Notes under the pieces: generated by a model
What the model was told of the DNA's origin: nothing
Database searches by the model: none
The model's input: only the letters and a program-made list of their open reading frames with translations
DNA from: Rotaria macrura
Taxonomy: Eukaryota; Rotifera; Eurotatoria; Philodinida; Philodinidae
Assembly: GCA_900239685.1 (NCBI GenBank)
Contig: OENT01000343.1
Span: 1 to 64,000 of the forward strand
Direction: 5' to 3'
Length of the DNA stretch: 64,000 nucleotides
Program-made: the position numbers and the translations under genes
Part shown: positions 13,433 through 24,567 of the stretch, in pieces
Layout of the letters: every line of letters starts with the position of its first letter
Numbering within the stretch: the first letter of the stretch is position 1

Positions 13433-14540
13433 CATAGGGAACAGAAGATGAAGTTTTTTTTTTAGTCTTTGTTTAAGTAATTATGAAACGGACATATTTT
13501 TGTTGTATATAAAAATGAACTTGTTATTTAATTGATGATGAAATGAAATATAGAAATAAATAAAGTGTGATTTTATAATGAACATGAATCAAATGTATTT
13601 CAATCATTTGAATGATAATAGTTAAAGCAAAATGTTAACGAGTACTGTTGAATTAGAAACAACATAACCAAGTAACCCCTCTCTGTCTTTTTAAGGCAAT
13701 AATGAAAAAATAAAATTCAATTTTTTATCGCTTTTGACGTTTCTACTCGAAATGATAGGGTCCTGTATTCCAGAACTTCGATCTTATCGTAAGTAACATG
13801 TCATACAACAGCTGCTTCAGATCCAGTCGCCAATAATCACCATGAATGCATGATTTCTATGTGACGGAAGAAGATGAGTAAGCATTATTATGTACCGTAC
13901 GAAGCCTTTTTATACTAATGGAATCATCTATAATTCTGATTTGGAAAACCAATTCGAATAAGATATGATAGCCGTTGTTTGACTTAAGTACTCAATAGCT
14001 AATCTATATATTATGTATATCGATCAATAAAATTGACATAGAAATTTTGTGTAACAGTATTTTTTTACGGCAATATTCAACAGTTCTGTTTTCGATACGT
14101 TTATAGTCTTATATAGAGGAAAAAAACGAGATGAAATTAATATCACGAAATTTTTAGTTTTCTAATTTTATTCCAACAAAAATAAACTATTGTAATTAAT
14201 TCATTCTCTTGTATAAAGAGAAACTCAGAGGCATGGTACGATATACAGCAAACATGTAAACTATGCATCGTAAGTAAAACATATTCAGTTCGAATTTTTC
14301 TTTGACTATGTTTTTTGGATTGTTTATAAGATTTTGCATTGTTTTTGATGACATCTGCTGCGCTTTCTTCTTGATAAAATATATTGATGAAATATGACTA
14401 CTTGAAATATGAATGATTTCGAAGCATTCAATGCATATTCATAGCAATAAAAATTGCCAACTTCCTCTAAAGTTACAGTCAAATATACTACTGTATAATC
14501 AGAATAAACTTCAGTTTTTGTCAAATTAATTGAAATAATA
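13433..14540. other. Intergenic
   Basis: Carries the AATAAA (13555) of the upstream gene and the promoter region of the first secreted-protein gene. Nothing else was identified. Confidence 0.45.
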
Positions 14541-15051
14541 ATGACAAAATCTTTGTATTTTGTTGTGGTAAGCTACGAAAATTACTATTTCAGATTGTAT
14601 GCAGATGATTATTTGTAAGGTGTGTTTCATCACTGGATTGGCATTAGCAGCACATCCTGATCATAATCATTGGTTGTTTTTCGGTCTCAGTCGATATTTT
14701 CATGCGCATCCTCCAACGAATATTTGTACAAATTCAACAACTGCTCAGTCGTATCTATCTCAAACTCTTTCTCTCATTAGTAATCTTCAAGCTAATGCAT
14801 CATACAATACAGTTTTGCAATTACAATGGACCAATCTTATTTCATATTTACGAAATGCAACGAGTCAAGCAATATTATCATCGAATTGCACACTTTTTGT
14901 GTCGAACTTGAAGACAGCTATATCAGCAGATAAAGCCGTTGTATCTGAAAGACAACTCATCGCTTCTGATATTGAACTACAACTCAAACAAGTTCTACGT
15001 AATGCTACTGGAAACAACGATCCAAATCCATTCGATAGTGATGAACAATAA
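14541..15051 (+). CDS. Small secreted glycoprotein, tandem copy 1
   Basis: Two exons, join(14541..14567, 14620..15051), separated by a 52-bp GTAAGC...GTAAG intron in phase 0 after codon 9, for 152 residues. The exons together make a signal peptide (MTKSLYFVV then VCFITGLALAA), which neither makes alone. The predicted mature chain has a His-rich start, two cysteines exactly 53 residues apart, and several N-glycosylation sequons (NST, NAS, NAT, NCT, NAT), with a helical, amphipathic core. About half of the residues between the two cysteines match the neighbour at 16718-17249, including the run SYNT. AATAAA lies at 15090. The family is not recognised; the two cysteines may form one disulfide. 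The 5' exon was chosen because it mirrors the paralogue. Confidence 0.75.
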
Positions 15052-16717
15052 ATTTAGCCTTTTCTTATTCATCTAAATTCATAAGCGAAAATAAATAAGC
15101 GGTAAAAGAATATCCTTCAAGAATTTAAATTTTTATATAAGATTTCAACATCAAGCATCATTGTTTTTCCATCTAAAGAAAAAAAAACAACGATACTACA
15201 TAGTTAAGTAGCTCTATAGCGATCAGATTTTCATTGGTGTGTAAAAACCTTGTGACTCGCACGATACACATTATCTTGAAATATGGAATTAATCAAAGTC
15301 CAAAACAAATCGAACAACTTAATTGCAAAATCTCTTGTCTTTTTTATATACATTAATCCACGGTAATTTATTGGGAGAATATGTGTAAAAATAAGTATAC
15401 CCACTTAGACAACAGTCATATGAATGAAAGTTGACGTATTACTTAGCGACAATATCCAACGATATATTTCCCTGTTCTCCATATAAGAAACTAAGATTAT
15501 GACTGGTATTCGTGTTTACATCCGATCAATAAAAGAATCGGTCTTACCATAGCTACAACATTATATGTTCGTTACGAAAGATGAAAAATAATTGCTAGTT
15601 ACTTGTTTCATATTAAGAAAAACGGTGTAACAACAACCTTCATAATAACAACCGTTTTCTCGTGTATTATAATGTTAATTTCTGAATGTCTCTCATTCTC
15701 GACACATCCTGCATGATCATGAGCACAATGACAGGCATTTGTTTGGTCGTTTTTCAAGATTTTCTTATTTGACAACGATGAAACCATACAAGTAAGTAAA
15801 AATAAATTTCTCACGTCAATATTTTTATTCCTACTTCTATTGAGGCTTTAATAAAACTTTTATAATGTAAGTTGTTGTCAATGTTTTCACTAGCAATGTG
15901 TCATCATACGTATCTTCAAGAGCAGTTTCTAGCAATATGTAAAGAAGTAATCGCGACCGAAATTAAAATTCAAAAACATTTTTCTTGAATACGATCGAAT
16001 AGAAGTATTCTTTGAGTCTAAATTGAAAAATCATTTTTTCCTACCTATAACACATCTATATATTACATTAGTACTAAAAATTTTCTCGGTGAAGAGAGGA
16101 AGATTTTCAGAAAATTTACAATCTCTGAGAAAATTATCACGAACAACAAGTATATAAGTCGATGAAAACATGATATTTCTATGCTAATATTATTCATTCG
16201 GAATAAAAATTGTCGCGTCAAACGTCAACAGTATTCACAATTGATTTGTATCTCATGCAGTTTACTGTAAGAATTACTTTGTAAATCAAAAATTATTGAG
16301 TAAGAAAGATAGTTGTTTTGGTTTATCGCAAGCATCAAAAATTATTATTAACAGAAACACAGCTTATTTATCTAATGTACGAGACATGTTTTCCTATGCA
16401 CATGTGAGTTTTATTCTAATAAATTGATGTATTAACAAATATAAAAGTATGTCAACAGTTTCAGCATGTTCTCTAAATAATACCTGGATGAATAACTATA
16501 AAATATGACTTACGAGTCAGCTTATGGTGCATGAGCTCTAATTCAATATTAGAAACAGAGGAAAAAATTAATTTACTTTTTTTAAAATTTTTTTCTCGTC
16601 AATTTAATTCTCAATGTATTCATCATAATAACAGAAAGTCACGAGCTGTAAGAAAAACATCATAAATAGTATAAAAACTAGATTCAATTGCAGTTGTCTA
16701 CTTAGAATTTAGATCAA
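15052..16717. other. Spacer between tandem secreted-protein genes
   Basis: AT-rich with no third copy of the family. A minus-strand frame at 15608-15814 contains a small Cys/His cluster (CHCAHDHAGC) but lacks a credible start and splice context. Confidence 0.4.
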
Positions 16718-17249
16718 ATGCACAAATTACTCTGCTGTATTCTGGTATACTTATGCATGCTAAAGCATTGAAAAAAAACTATTTTTATTATATCTTTTTC
16801 TTTCATAGGTGTATTGTGTCATAGTTGTGACATTAGCACGTCAGGATAAAGATCGATCGCAATTCGAAAGAAAAGATTCACTAAGTTTGGATCATAAATC
16901 CGTTCGAGCGAGCCGGAAATCTTCAAGATTCTGTTCCAATGATACAATCGCACAAGTTTATGTGAAAGAAATTCTTTCTCTCTTCGATGCTCTGCAATCC
17001 AATTCATCGTACAATACGATTTTGCAATCACAATCGGCTAATTTCATTACATATTTGAATGATACTAATAACCAGGCACTATTGAAAAATGATTGTGGAA
17101 GTTTTTTCAAAGGTCTGAAAGAAGCTAAGAAAGCTGATGAAATAGCACAGCGTACACAAAAACGCTTGGCAACAACAATTTGGAAAAAAATGAAACAAAT
17201 TGCTCGTAATGTCACCAATGGAAAAGGTTTTCATGATTTAGACAGTTAA
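16718..17249 (+). CDS. Small secreted glycoprotein, tandem copy 2
   Basis: Two exons, join(16718..16744, 16809..17249), with a 64-bp GTATAC...TTTCATAG intron in phase 0 after codon 9, giving 155 residues. As in copy 1 the signal peptide is split across the intron (MHKLLCCIL then VYCVIVVTLA). The mature part begins with a basic, Ser-rich stretch unlike the His-rich start of copy 1. It then shares the core with two cysteines 53 residues apart, SYNT, ITYL and several sequons. The C-terminal third is Lys-rich. AATAAA lies at 17291. Function unknown; secretion is inferred from the signal peptide. Confidence 0.75.
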
Positions 17250-18365
17250 AATTTGCAAAATATACGTGTGAAGAAATCTTTTATTCAATCAATAAAACAG
17301 TCATGCAAAAGAGCTTTTCTTATACACGAGAAGTGGATTTATTCTAAAATCGATTCAAATTTTAATTTAGATTGTCATAGAAGAAAGTATAAAACTATAG
17401 GATATGTAAACTAATTTCAGATATAGTACCGGATAAAGTTTTTATCATAAGCAATCCTTGGAGGTTGCAAATTATACTTGTAAGGAAGAAAAGTCTGATG
17501 TGACAATGCTGTAGGCTCGAGAAGAATGATCTTCGAGACATACCTCTGTTTCGTTCGTCTCGATTACTTTTCAAACTTTTCCTTAGAATGAAGATTCCAA
17601 CCTCCGGAAATAATTGGATATCGTTTGTCACTGGATTTGACAGGAAAATACTGAAACGTGGCAACAGAGTTTCGGTCAGAACTGCAGATTTTCCTCCAAT
17701 GATTTCTGACTGATCCTTTGTATGAAGGAGAGTAATTGGCTAGAATCCACCAGGAAATTCTTCATCCGAAATATTGCTTTGGTGTCTGATATTCTCCTTC
17801 GACATCGAGAAAGTCAGAGTTTTTTATGAATGATCCATCTCTAACTTTCTTACCGGGACTTGCTTGTTAGTGTTAGCTTGTGATCATTTGAAATTTATTC
17901 TTCTCTCAATATTAAACAAGAGATGTAATAAGAAATATACTATCGATACAGATTTGATTAAGAACGTCCCACAAGAACAAAACGCATGCTCTCAAAAATG
18001 AAGAGAGCTAGCTCATGAAATATACACTATTCAAAACTCTACACAATTTTGAAGAGCAACGGAAATCAACAAGAAATAATCAACAGATAATGGAAGTTGA
18101 ATATGGTTTTCCTATTTTACCCAATACACATCATCTTTCGAAATGTTCATGAAAGAACGCATCAGCTGATGTTAATTTGATGATAGTTGTTTTTCTTCCC
18201 CATTAAGATAAATCTACGGTGAAACTTTCAATATAAAAACGATTAGCCGTTCTACATAAACGGGGAAGGTCAGAGATGCTGCATGTATTATGTCATATGT
18301 TATCAAAGTGATGAAAATATTCATTTTATGCAATTTATTGATATAAATAGAATCAAGTTAATTTT
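17250..18365. other. Intergenic
   Basis: Holds the plus-strand AATAAA at 17291 and, near 18333-18338, the minus-strand polyadenylation signal of the YCII gene. The open frame at 17395-17664 (minus) shows no domain. Nothing else identified. Confidence 0.45.
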
Positions 18366-18671
18366 TTATAATGACTCTTTTACAATCATTTTATATGGAT
18401 ATATCATTGCATCTTCAACAAGTCCTTCTTTGTAATATGGATCGGCTTTCATGAATCTCATCATCTCAGCTTCACTCGTTCCCAAAGACCAGTAGAGGCT
18501 TTTGCCATCGAATGATTCAGCCACTTTGAATTCAACTTTACCATCATTTTGCATCGAATACTTACGAAGATACGATAAATGAGCAGCACGAATTTCGTTT
18601 CTTTTCATTAAGAAGTCATTATTATTTAAAACATAATGAAGAACAAGAACTTTACGTTTCGTCGTCGACAT
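18366..18671 (-). CDS. YCII-domain protein
   Basis: A single-exon gene for 101 residues, starting at a clear ATG (18671) and ending in TAA. The size and layout match a single YCII domain, a dimeric ferredoxin-like alpha/beta fold. It has a first strand VLVLHYVL, a helix with the family's Arg and His (R28 and H31 in RAAHLSYL), a central strand, and the typical ADPY motif at 76-79 followed by GLVEDAMIYPYKMIV. The conserved His/Asp pair of such proteins is thought to be catalytic, but activities in most members are unknown. An AATAAA follows about 30 bp past the stop. It is intronless in a region of spliced genes, which would suit acquisition by transfer, but short genes are often intronless anyway. 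Confidence 0.8.
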   Translation of the reverse strand: MSTTKRKVLVLHYVLNNNDFLMKRNEIRAAHLSYLRKYSMQNDGKVEFKVAESFDGKSLYWSLGTSEAEMMRFMKADPYYKEGLVEDAMIYPYKMIVKESL

Positions 18672-20584
18672 TTTGAAAATAAAGAATAGAGTATGGCAGA
18701 AAACTATTTGTCAAAGTATGTATGATGACAAGCAGCTTTACAGTTCTACAATTTGATAAAAGCACAGAAGAAATGATCATAAACTGCAGCGAAATCTTTT
18801 ACATGATTCATTCGATCATAAAGCCTCGGAAGATTGTTATCAAAATAACTGCAATGGTACTTATGATACGAATCTAAGTGAAGTTTCATGCTTCATTTTC
18901 AACAATACTCAAGTCATTGTTTCATCTATATTACAATAATTTTGTGAAGTCTATCAACATACGTAATAAATTGAATTGGAGAAATCTCTTTTCAATCGTT
19001 ATTTATATCATTATAAAAAATGATTATGCCCTATCAGTGTGTGTGAAAACTACAAGATTGGTGTTTAGTATAGACGAAAATGAAGATGGGAATGTGTGCT
19101 TCGTTCAGTATCGTAATCCCACATTGGTTTGAAAAGAAAACATCGAGTATCACCCTGGCAGCCTTCGTTTTTTTCAGAGAAAATTGTATCAACAAAACCC
19201 AAAGAGTGTTTCAGATTTTCTTACTATCTATGAGTCTTCAGGAGTTTCTCGGAAAATTTTCTAAAATATCGGAAACCAATAAGATCCTTGCTGGTCTCAC
19301 CTATGTTACCTCTCTTCAAAACCCATTACAATTTTTCCGAGATCCGAGGGTGTGGGTATGAGCATAAATGTCCGTGCTAAAATTCTCGTAAACCTCATTC
19401 CACAGCCCTACTGATATATTAGGCCAAGTCGAAACTAATTCTGACCCCTAGTTATCTTTCTTCATGTGAATATTGTGTCTATTTCTGACAATATGCGAAA
19501 TCGTGCACCCGTTGTTATAATGGTTTTATGTTGTAAATGAATGTGGACATTTCAGAAAGGCCTTTTGTTTTTAAAGCTAGGTGATTGTGAGTTGAATGAT
19601 GTATGTTAGTTTTTGGAACGATTTGTGTATTATTGGGACCATTGTCTATGGTTTTTTTATTTTATATGCCCAGATCGAAGACGTACGGCGGGAACCTGTC
19701 GGATTCAGTGTTTTTCCCACGATTTCTGCAAGCGGGTTTCCGAAATCGGTTCCGGCTCACTTCCCACCAATTCCAGACCACAGAACGTATTCACGGATAC
19801 GGTTCCCGTTTCCGGCAGGGTCCGGGCTTCGGAAAGAACGACCGGTGTGTTCATGTTAAGTGTATGAATTATTTGAGTGACAGACAACCTCATTCATGCT
19901 TCTCTATCTCATTGGAATGTGGCGGCATGTATGCCACCTTATCGTTGGTTGGTTACTGGCATCCGATAGAGTTCTCATTAAGATCGTAGTGACGGGTGGT
20001 GTTGTGATTGCTTCACATTGACTTCAATATGTCATGCAAAATTTCAGCTCTCACTTCTGTCATTATTGTTTCTATTCGTCTCCGCTGTTCATTAGATCTT
20101 GTGACCTTCTAAGTCAAAAAATAAATTTAAAAAAAATTATTTACACTAAGATCCATTGAATACTAACTCACAAAATTGAATTAATCAAAAGTTCTAAAAA
20201 AACATAATTTTGGTCTCAAGTTTCGTTTTTTTCTTGAAAACCAGAAACCTTCGAAAGTTTTGCTCCTGATGCCCAATCTCAAGGTGAGAAAATGATTCTA
20301 AACAACATGGTCAATAACTTCAACAGTGATGAATAGTTATTCTTCATATTTGTCCGACTGAAAAATGCCAAATACCTGGCATTCTCCTGAAACTTCGTTT
20401 TTGTTACTAAGCTACATAGCATATAATAGTTAAAAAAAACAAAATATCTAATTAGATTAGTTAGGATCGATTCCATAGCCTATTTTTCTTAGTAGTAGTC
20501 CGACAACTTTGACAGTTTCCAACTATAACTAGTCTCATCAGTCGTTTAATTTAAATTTAAATGATTTATTAAAGGACGCTCCAG
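18672..20584. other. Intergenic with a GC-richer island
   Basis: About 19670-19870 is clearly richer in G and C than its surroundings and open in all three plus frames, which points to base composition rather than a gene. It contains repeated GGTTCC/GGAACC and CCGG-type words in both orientations. No transposase or terminal repeat could be fixed. The rest is ordinary AT-rich spacer. Confidence 0.4.
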
Positions 20585-22069
20585 ATGAATTCACAACTGG
20601 TGCCCCATAACTTCTTCGAATATGATCCTTTTATCAACAATGCCTTGGGTTATATTTATGTTAAAATGATAGCAGGTGAAACATTAATAATAAACGCTGA
20701 ATTAACTGACACCGTTGAATCCATAAAGCAAAAAATCTCTGATATGAGACAGAAACCAATCGAACAACAACGATTACTTGTCGCCGGAAAACATTTGTCG
20801 AATCCAAACACGTTGAACCACTATCACTTGAAGACAGGACAAGTGTTGTATTGTGTTAATCGTCTTTATGGAGGTGTGCAAATCTTCCTGAAAACACAAA
20901 CTGGAAAGACTATCACATTAGAAGTGGAAACGAGGGACACGATCGAAAAAGTAAAAGCGAAAATTGAAGAGAAAGCAGGTATCCCACCAGATCAACAACG
21001 ATTGGTTTTTGGAGGTAATCAACTTGAAGAAGGTCGAAGACTCAGTGACTACAACATTCAAAAAGAATGTACTCTACACCTCGTGACTCGGCTTCCACGT
21101 AGCATGCAAATATTTGTAAAAATAGGCTGCGGGAATACTATCACATTAGAAGTGGAAACGAGGGACACGATCGAAAAAGTAAAAGCGAAAATTGAAGAGA
21201 AAGCAGGTATCCCACCAGATCAGCAACGATTGGTTTTTGCTGGTAATCAACTTGAAGAAGGTCGAAGACTCAGTGACTACAACATTCAAAAAGAAAGTAC
21301 TCTGCACCTCTTGCTTCGGCTTCCACGTAGCATGCAAATATTTGTAAAAATAGGCTGCGGGAATACTATCACATTAGAAGTGGAAACGAGGGACACGATC
21401 GAAAAAGTAAAAGCGAAAATTGAAGAGAAAGCAGGTATCCCACCAGATCAGCAACGATTGGTTTTTGCTGGTAATCAACTTGAAGAAGGTCGAAGACTCA
21501 GTGACTACAACATTCAAAAAGAATGTACTCTACACCTCGTGACTCGGCTTCCACGTAGCATGCAAATATTTGTGAAAACACTAACTAGAAGGACTGTCAC
21601 ATTAGAAGTGGAACCGAGTAACACCATAGAAGAGGTAAAAGCAATAATTCATGATGAAGAAGATATTCCACCTGATCAACTGGTACTGATTTATGCTGGG
21701 AAAGAAGTTAGAGACGATCGAACTTTATCAGATTACAATATTGTAAAGGAAAGTACTCTGTACACTATGCTTCGGCTTTCACGTAGCATGCAAATTTTTG
21801 TCAAAACGCTAACTGGAAAGACTCTGAAATTAGAAGCGAAACCGAGTGACACCATCGAATGTATAAAAGCAAAAATTCAAGATACAGAATGTATTATGAT
21901 TGATGAACAGCGACTGATTTATTCTGGCAAAGAACTTGACGACCGCCGAACTTTATCAGATTACAATATTTCAAAGGAAAGTGTGCTAGAACTTGTTTTA
22001 CGAAGGGAGCCGAATCAGAGTACTTCTACTCGTAATACATTAGGTATGGAAAAAGTCATAGAAATATGA
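20585..22069 (+). CDS. Six-domain ubiquitin-repeat protein lacking Gly-Gly ends
   Basis: An intronless gene for 494 residues. Ubiquitin-like domains occupy roughly 22-97, 98-173, 174-249, 250-325, 326-401 and 402-477, each 76 residues, followed by a 17-residue tail. Domain 1 is very divergent but ends YGG. Domains 2-5 end PRS or SRS and domain 6 ends REPN where ubiquitin has RGG. Normal polyubiquitin is cut after each Gly-Gly by deubiquitinases; here only the first junction could be. In domains 2-4 Lys48 is Asn; Lys11 is Asn in domains 3-4, while Lys6, 27, 29, 33 and 63 remain. Domains 5-6 keep Lys48. The protein may act as a fixed linear chain bound by ubiquitin readers, or may be a decaying polyubiquitin copy; the intact 494-codon frame argues against full decay. 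Confidence 0.9.
   Translation: MNSQLVPHNFFEYDPFINNALGYIYVKMIAGETLIINAELTDTVESIKQKISDMRQKPIEQQRLLVAGKHLSNPNTLNHYHLKTGQVLYCVNRLYGGVQIFLKTQTGKTITLEVETRDTIEKVKAKIEEKAGIPPDQQRLVFGGNQLEEGRRLSDYNIQKECTLHLVTRLPRSMQIFVKIGCGNTITLEVETRDTIEKVKAKIEEKAGIPPDQQRLVFAGNQLEEGRRLSDYNIQKESTLHLLLRLPRSMQIFVKIGCGNTITLEVETRDTIEKVKAKIEEKAGIPPDQQRLVFAGNQLEEGRRLSDYNIQKECTLHLVTRLPRSMQIFVKTLTRRTVTLEVEPSNTIEEVKAIIHDEEDIPPDQLVLIYAGKEVRDDRTLSDYNIVKESTLYTMLRLSRSMQIFVKTLTGKTLKLEAKPSDTIECIKAKIQDTECIMIDEQRLIYSGKELDDRRTLSDYNISKESVLELVLRREPNQSTSTRNTLGMEKVIEI
20876..21559 (+). repeat. Three nearly identical 228-bp ubiquitin units
   Basis: Units start at 20876, 21104 and 21332 and differ at few bases. The 5' part of unit 3 matches unit 2 while its 3' part matches unit 1, so it is a mosaic. 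The next two 228-bp units (21560 and 21788) are much more diverged. Confidence 0.9.
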
Positions 22070-22303
22070 ATCTATGAAATAGTGAGATTGCTTGTTCATC
22101 AGTTCCTGAGGGAATTCATTACAGAGTTATCTGGAGAACTACTAGGAGATATTTCTCCTGATTGGTAATTCTGCTGGCTAAAACTGTATTAGCGGACTAG
22201 GTGTCTCTTAATGAGAAATCAGAAACAGTTTAACATTGGTCTTGTATTTTCAAAATATGTTGGCCCTATAAATCTAAATGACCATTATTTCAAAGAAATT
22301 GCG

Positions 22304-22750
22304 GTTCCCTGAATGATTTTCACATTCGTGAACTGTCAAACAATTAACGCAGTTCTAGTCACTAAGTGGATACTTCAATTTGGGGATGTTTTGAATAAAA
22401 AGTTTTTTTTAACAGAAGATAAGCTGTTCAAACCTAGACGTCTCGCATTTCCAACTGAGGAACTGAACTTTTTCAATCATATGCCTCTTCTGAAAACAGC
22501 TAACATCAGTAATAAATCTCATTTCTCTGCGAAGCAATTCTGATGACCAGTGTCAGCTGTTTTCAGAAGAGGCTGATGATCGAAAAAGTTCGAGTCCTCA
22601 GTTGGAAACAGACATCAAGGTTTGAATAGTATATCTTTTGGTGAAAAATATTCTGTATTTAAAGCGATCCGTAAATTGAAATCCCTACTGGGTTACTAGA
22701 ACTGTGTTCATTGTTTGACAGTACATGAATGTGGGCATGATTCAGGGAAC
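22304..22750. mobile_element. Fold-back element with about 200-bp arms
   Basis: The sequence from GTTCCCTGAAT at 22304 to about 22502 returns in reverse complement from about 22554 to AGGGAAC at 22750, with a loop near 50 bp. Landmarks such as CCTCTTCTGAAAACAGCT and CAACTGAGGA appear in both arms. No coding capacity. Ends and target duplication are not certain; a MITE or fold-back element is the likely origin. It begins about 230 bp after the ubiquitin-repeat stop codon. Confidence 0.8.
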
Positions 22751-24567
22751 GATTCATGAAACCACAATATGTGGGAAATGAGAGCCTATCGACGTTTTAA
22801 GCAACCACTCCATATATATACATGGGTGAACCGTATTTTTGCTCTCTAATTGACAAGGAAAATGAAAGTGGATTGAGTGAAAATTTAAGATGTGCATCTA
22901 GTTCATCATTGTTTACTTAGTATGCGGCGGAAATTTCGGAAGTAGAATGTGTCAGGAAGCCGAGATATATCCGAATCCATGCATATTAAGATAGTTTCAA
23001 TATTGATAACTTTAACAGATTCTCGTTTTATTTCTACCAAAATACTTTTTCTGCTGAACAAAAATATTTCAATGAACCGGAATGAATAGATTATCAATTA
23101 GGAGGCAATGAGTATTGGAGATTTTGTATTTCATTAGTAATATGATTTTGTAATTCGTGACGCTTTATCCGAAAAAAAAGACAAATATTATATCACAATT
23201 GAATGACTTTTTTCACCTCTAAAATAATCATTCATTAATAATGATTGACTGATAGTCTCCATCCACATACTTGGTTACGTATAGTTGAATGACCCCATGT
23301 GTATATTTAAGTTGTGGGATGTCGAAAAACTCATTAAAAGTGTCTCTACATTTTTTCGTGCAATGTCAATCGCTTTGGGAAAAATTGATTGAATCTCGTT
23401 GAAATTTTTATCAAATGTACAAGCTTTTATGCTGTTTCTTATGTACAAATTTCAGTGAGATCGGTTAGATCTATCTGGATATTAACCTAAAATACTTTTC
23501 AAAATGTTTTTCTGCAAAGTGAGTGAAAAAGAGACGTTTGAAAAAGTGTGCGATGGTGTTCAGAGGCTGTCTGTGACACCCTGGAGCCCTGCCTGCTACG
23601 GTCTGTGACGACTACTTAATGATTTAGTAGTGATATATTTGGAAGATGTTCCATTAATTCATTACGTAAGTTGTAATTTAATTCATTAATTAGTTAATTT
23701 TTCCCTAATGGTCTCTGACGGGTCAAGTGAAAGTGCCTGTAACCGTCTATGAAAGGGGGGGGGGTCCAAAATATCTACCCCAAACACTTCAACACTCGTT
23801 TCAGGTCGTGTTTCACAAAAAGTAATAAGCACAGCAAAAATGTTTTAGAATTACATCGTATCCTAAAAGAAATCAACTGTTTTTACTTCAATGTTGATCT
23901 TGGTGGTTTTTTAATACTGATTTAATCTTCATTTCCACATTCAAGGGTATTTGGAGTTGCAATAGTTTGTCAAGGAACTGCTCTAAAGCTACATGCCTAT
24001 ATAATGAGTGTCAGCACAGAAAATAGATCATATTTTCTTGATGAGATTTTTACCACAAAGAACACATTAAGATGATCCGAGAATGGAAGGGTGCTGTAAG
24101 AGAAGCTTTAGATAGAAAATAAGAACAGGAAAAGAAATTGATTCTGGCTAATGTCTACGAATACCATCTTTTATAAAAATTTATCTTAAATGAAAAATTC
24201 ATAGAATATCCTATGAGACGAATCTTTCATCACATCCCATCCCATCTGGAGTTCTGCTGCATTTCTTCATCTGCTATGAATGAACTTATGTTACTCTACA
24301 TAAAAGCGAAAAAATTACTGTAAAAGTGTTTTGGTCTTGAACGAGTAGGAAACAAATAACAATTATATTAACGATTCATGTATTTGAATAGCTCGTACAA
24401 CGCTGAATAAAACAATCGAATTCTTTTTCTGTTTCTTTCTTTTATTCTTTAGAAAATCTATTTTTTGTACTGTGATTCTTCGAAAAAATCTGCAATGTAT
24501 TATTTTGCGCCTCTATCTCGACGAGTCACTAAACAATCGGACCAATACTTTCTGTGATAGTGTAACA
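22751..24567. other. Intergenic with G10 tract
   Basis: No gene seen. A run of ten G lies at 23755-23764. The stretch around 23340-23770, with its AAATTTCAG-type words and TTAATTAG-rich patch, resembles the composition of the C-tract element at 57.9-58.8 kb and may be an eroded relative. Confidence 0.35.

Noticed and set aside
15608-15814. Minus-strand ORF with a Cys/His cluster
   Set aside because: Starts at GTG, has no splice support and resembles no family; kept only as a note in the spacer entry.
19596-19989. Three overlapping plus-strand ORFs
   Set aside because: Openness in all frames follows from the GC-rich island; no domains.
22585-22600. TTCGAGTCC word considered as a tRNA T-arm
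   Set aside because: No cloverleaf around it; it belongs to the fold-back element. No tRNA or rRNA gene was found in the window.
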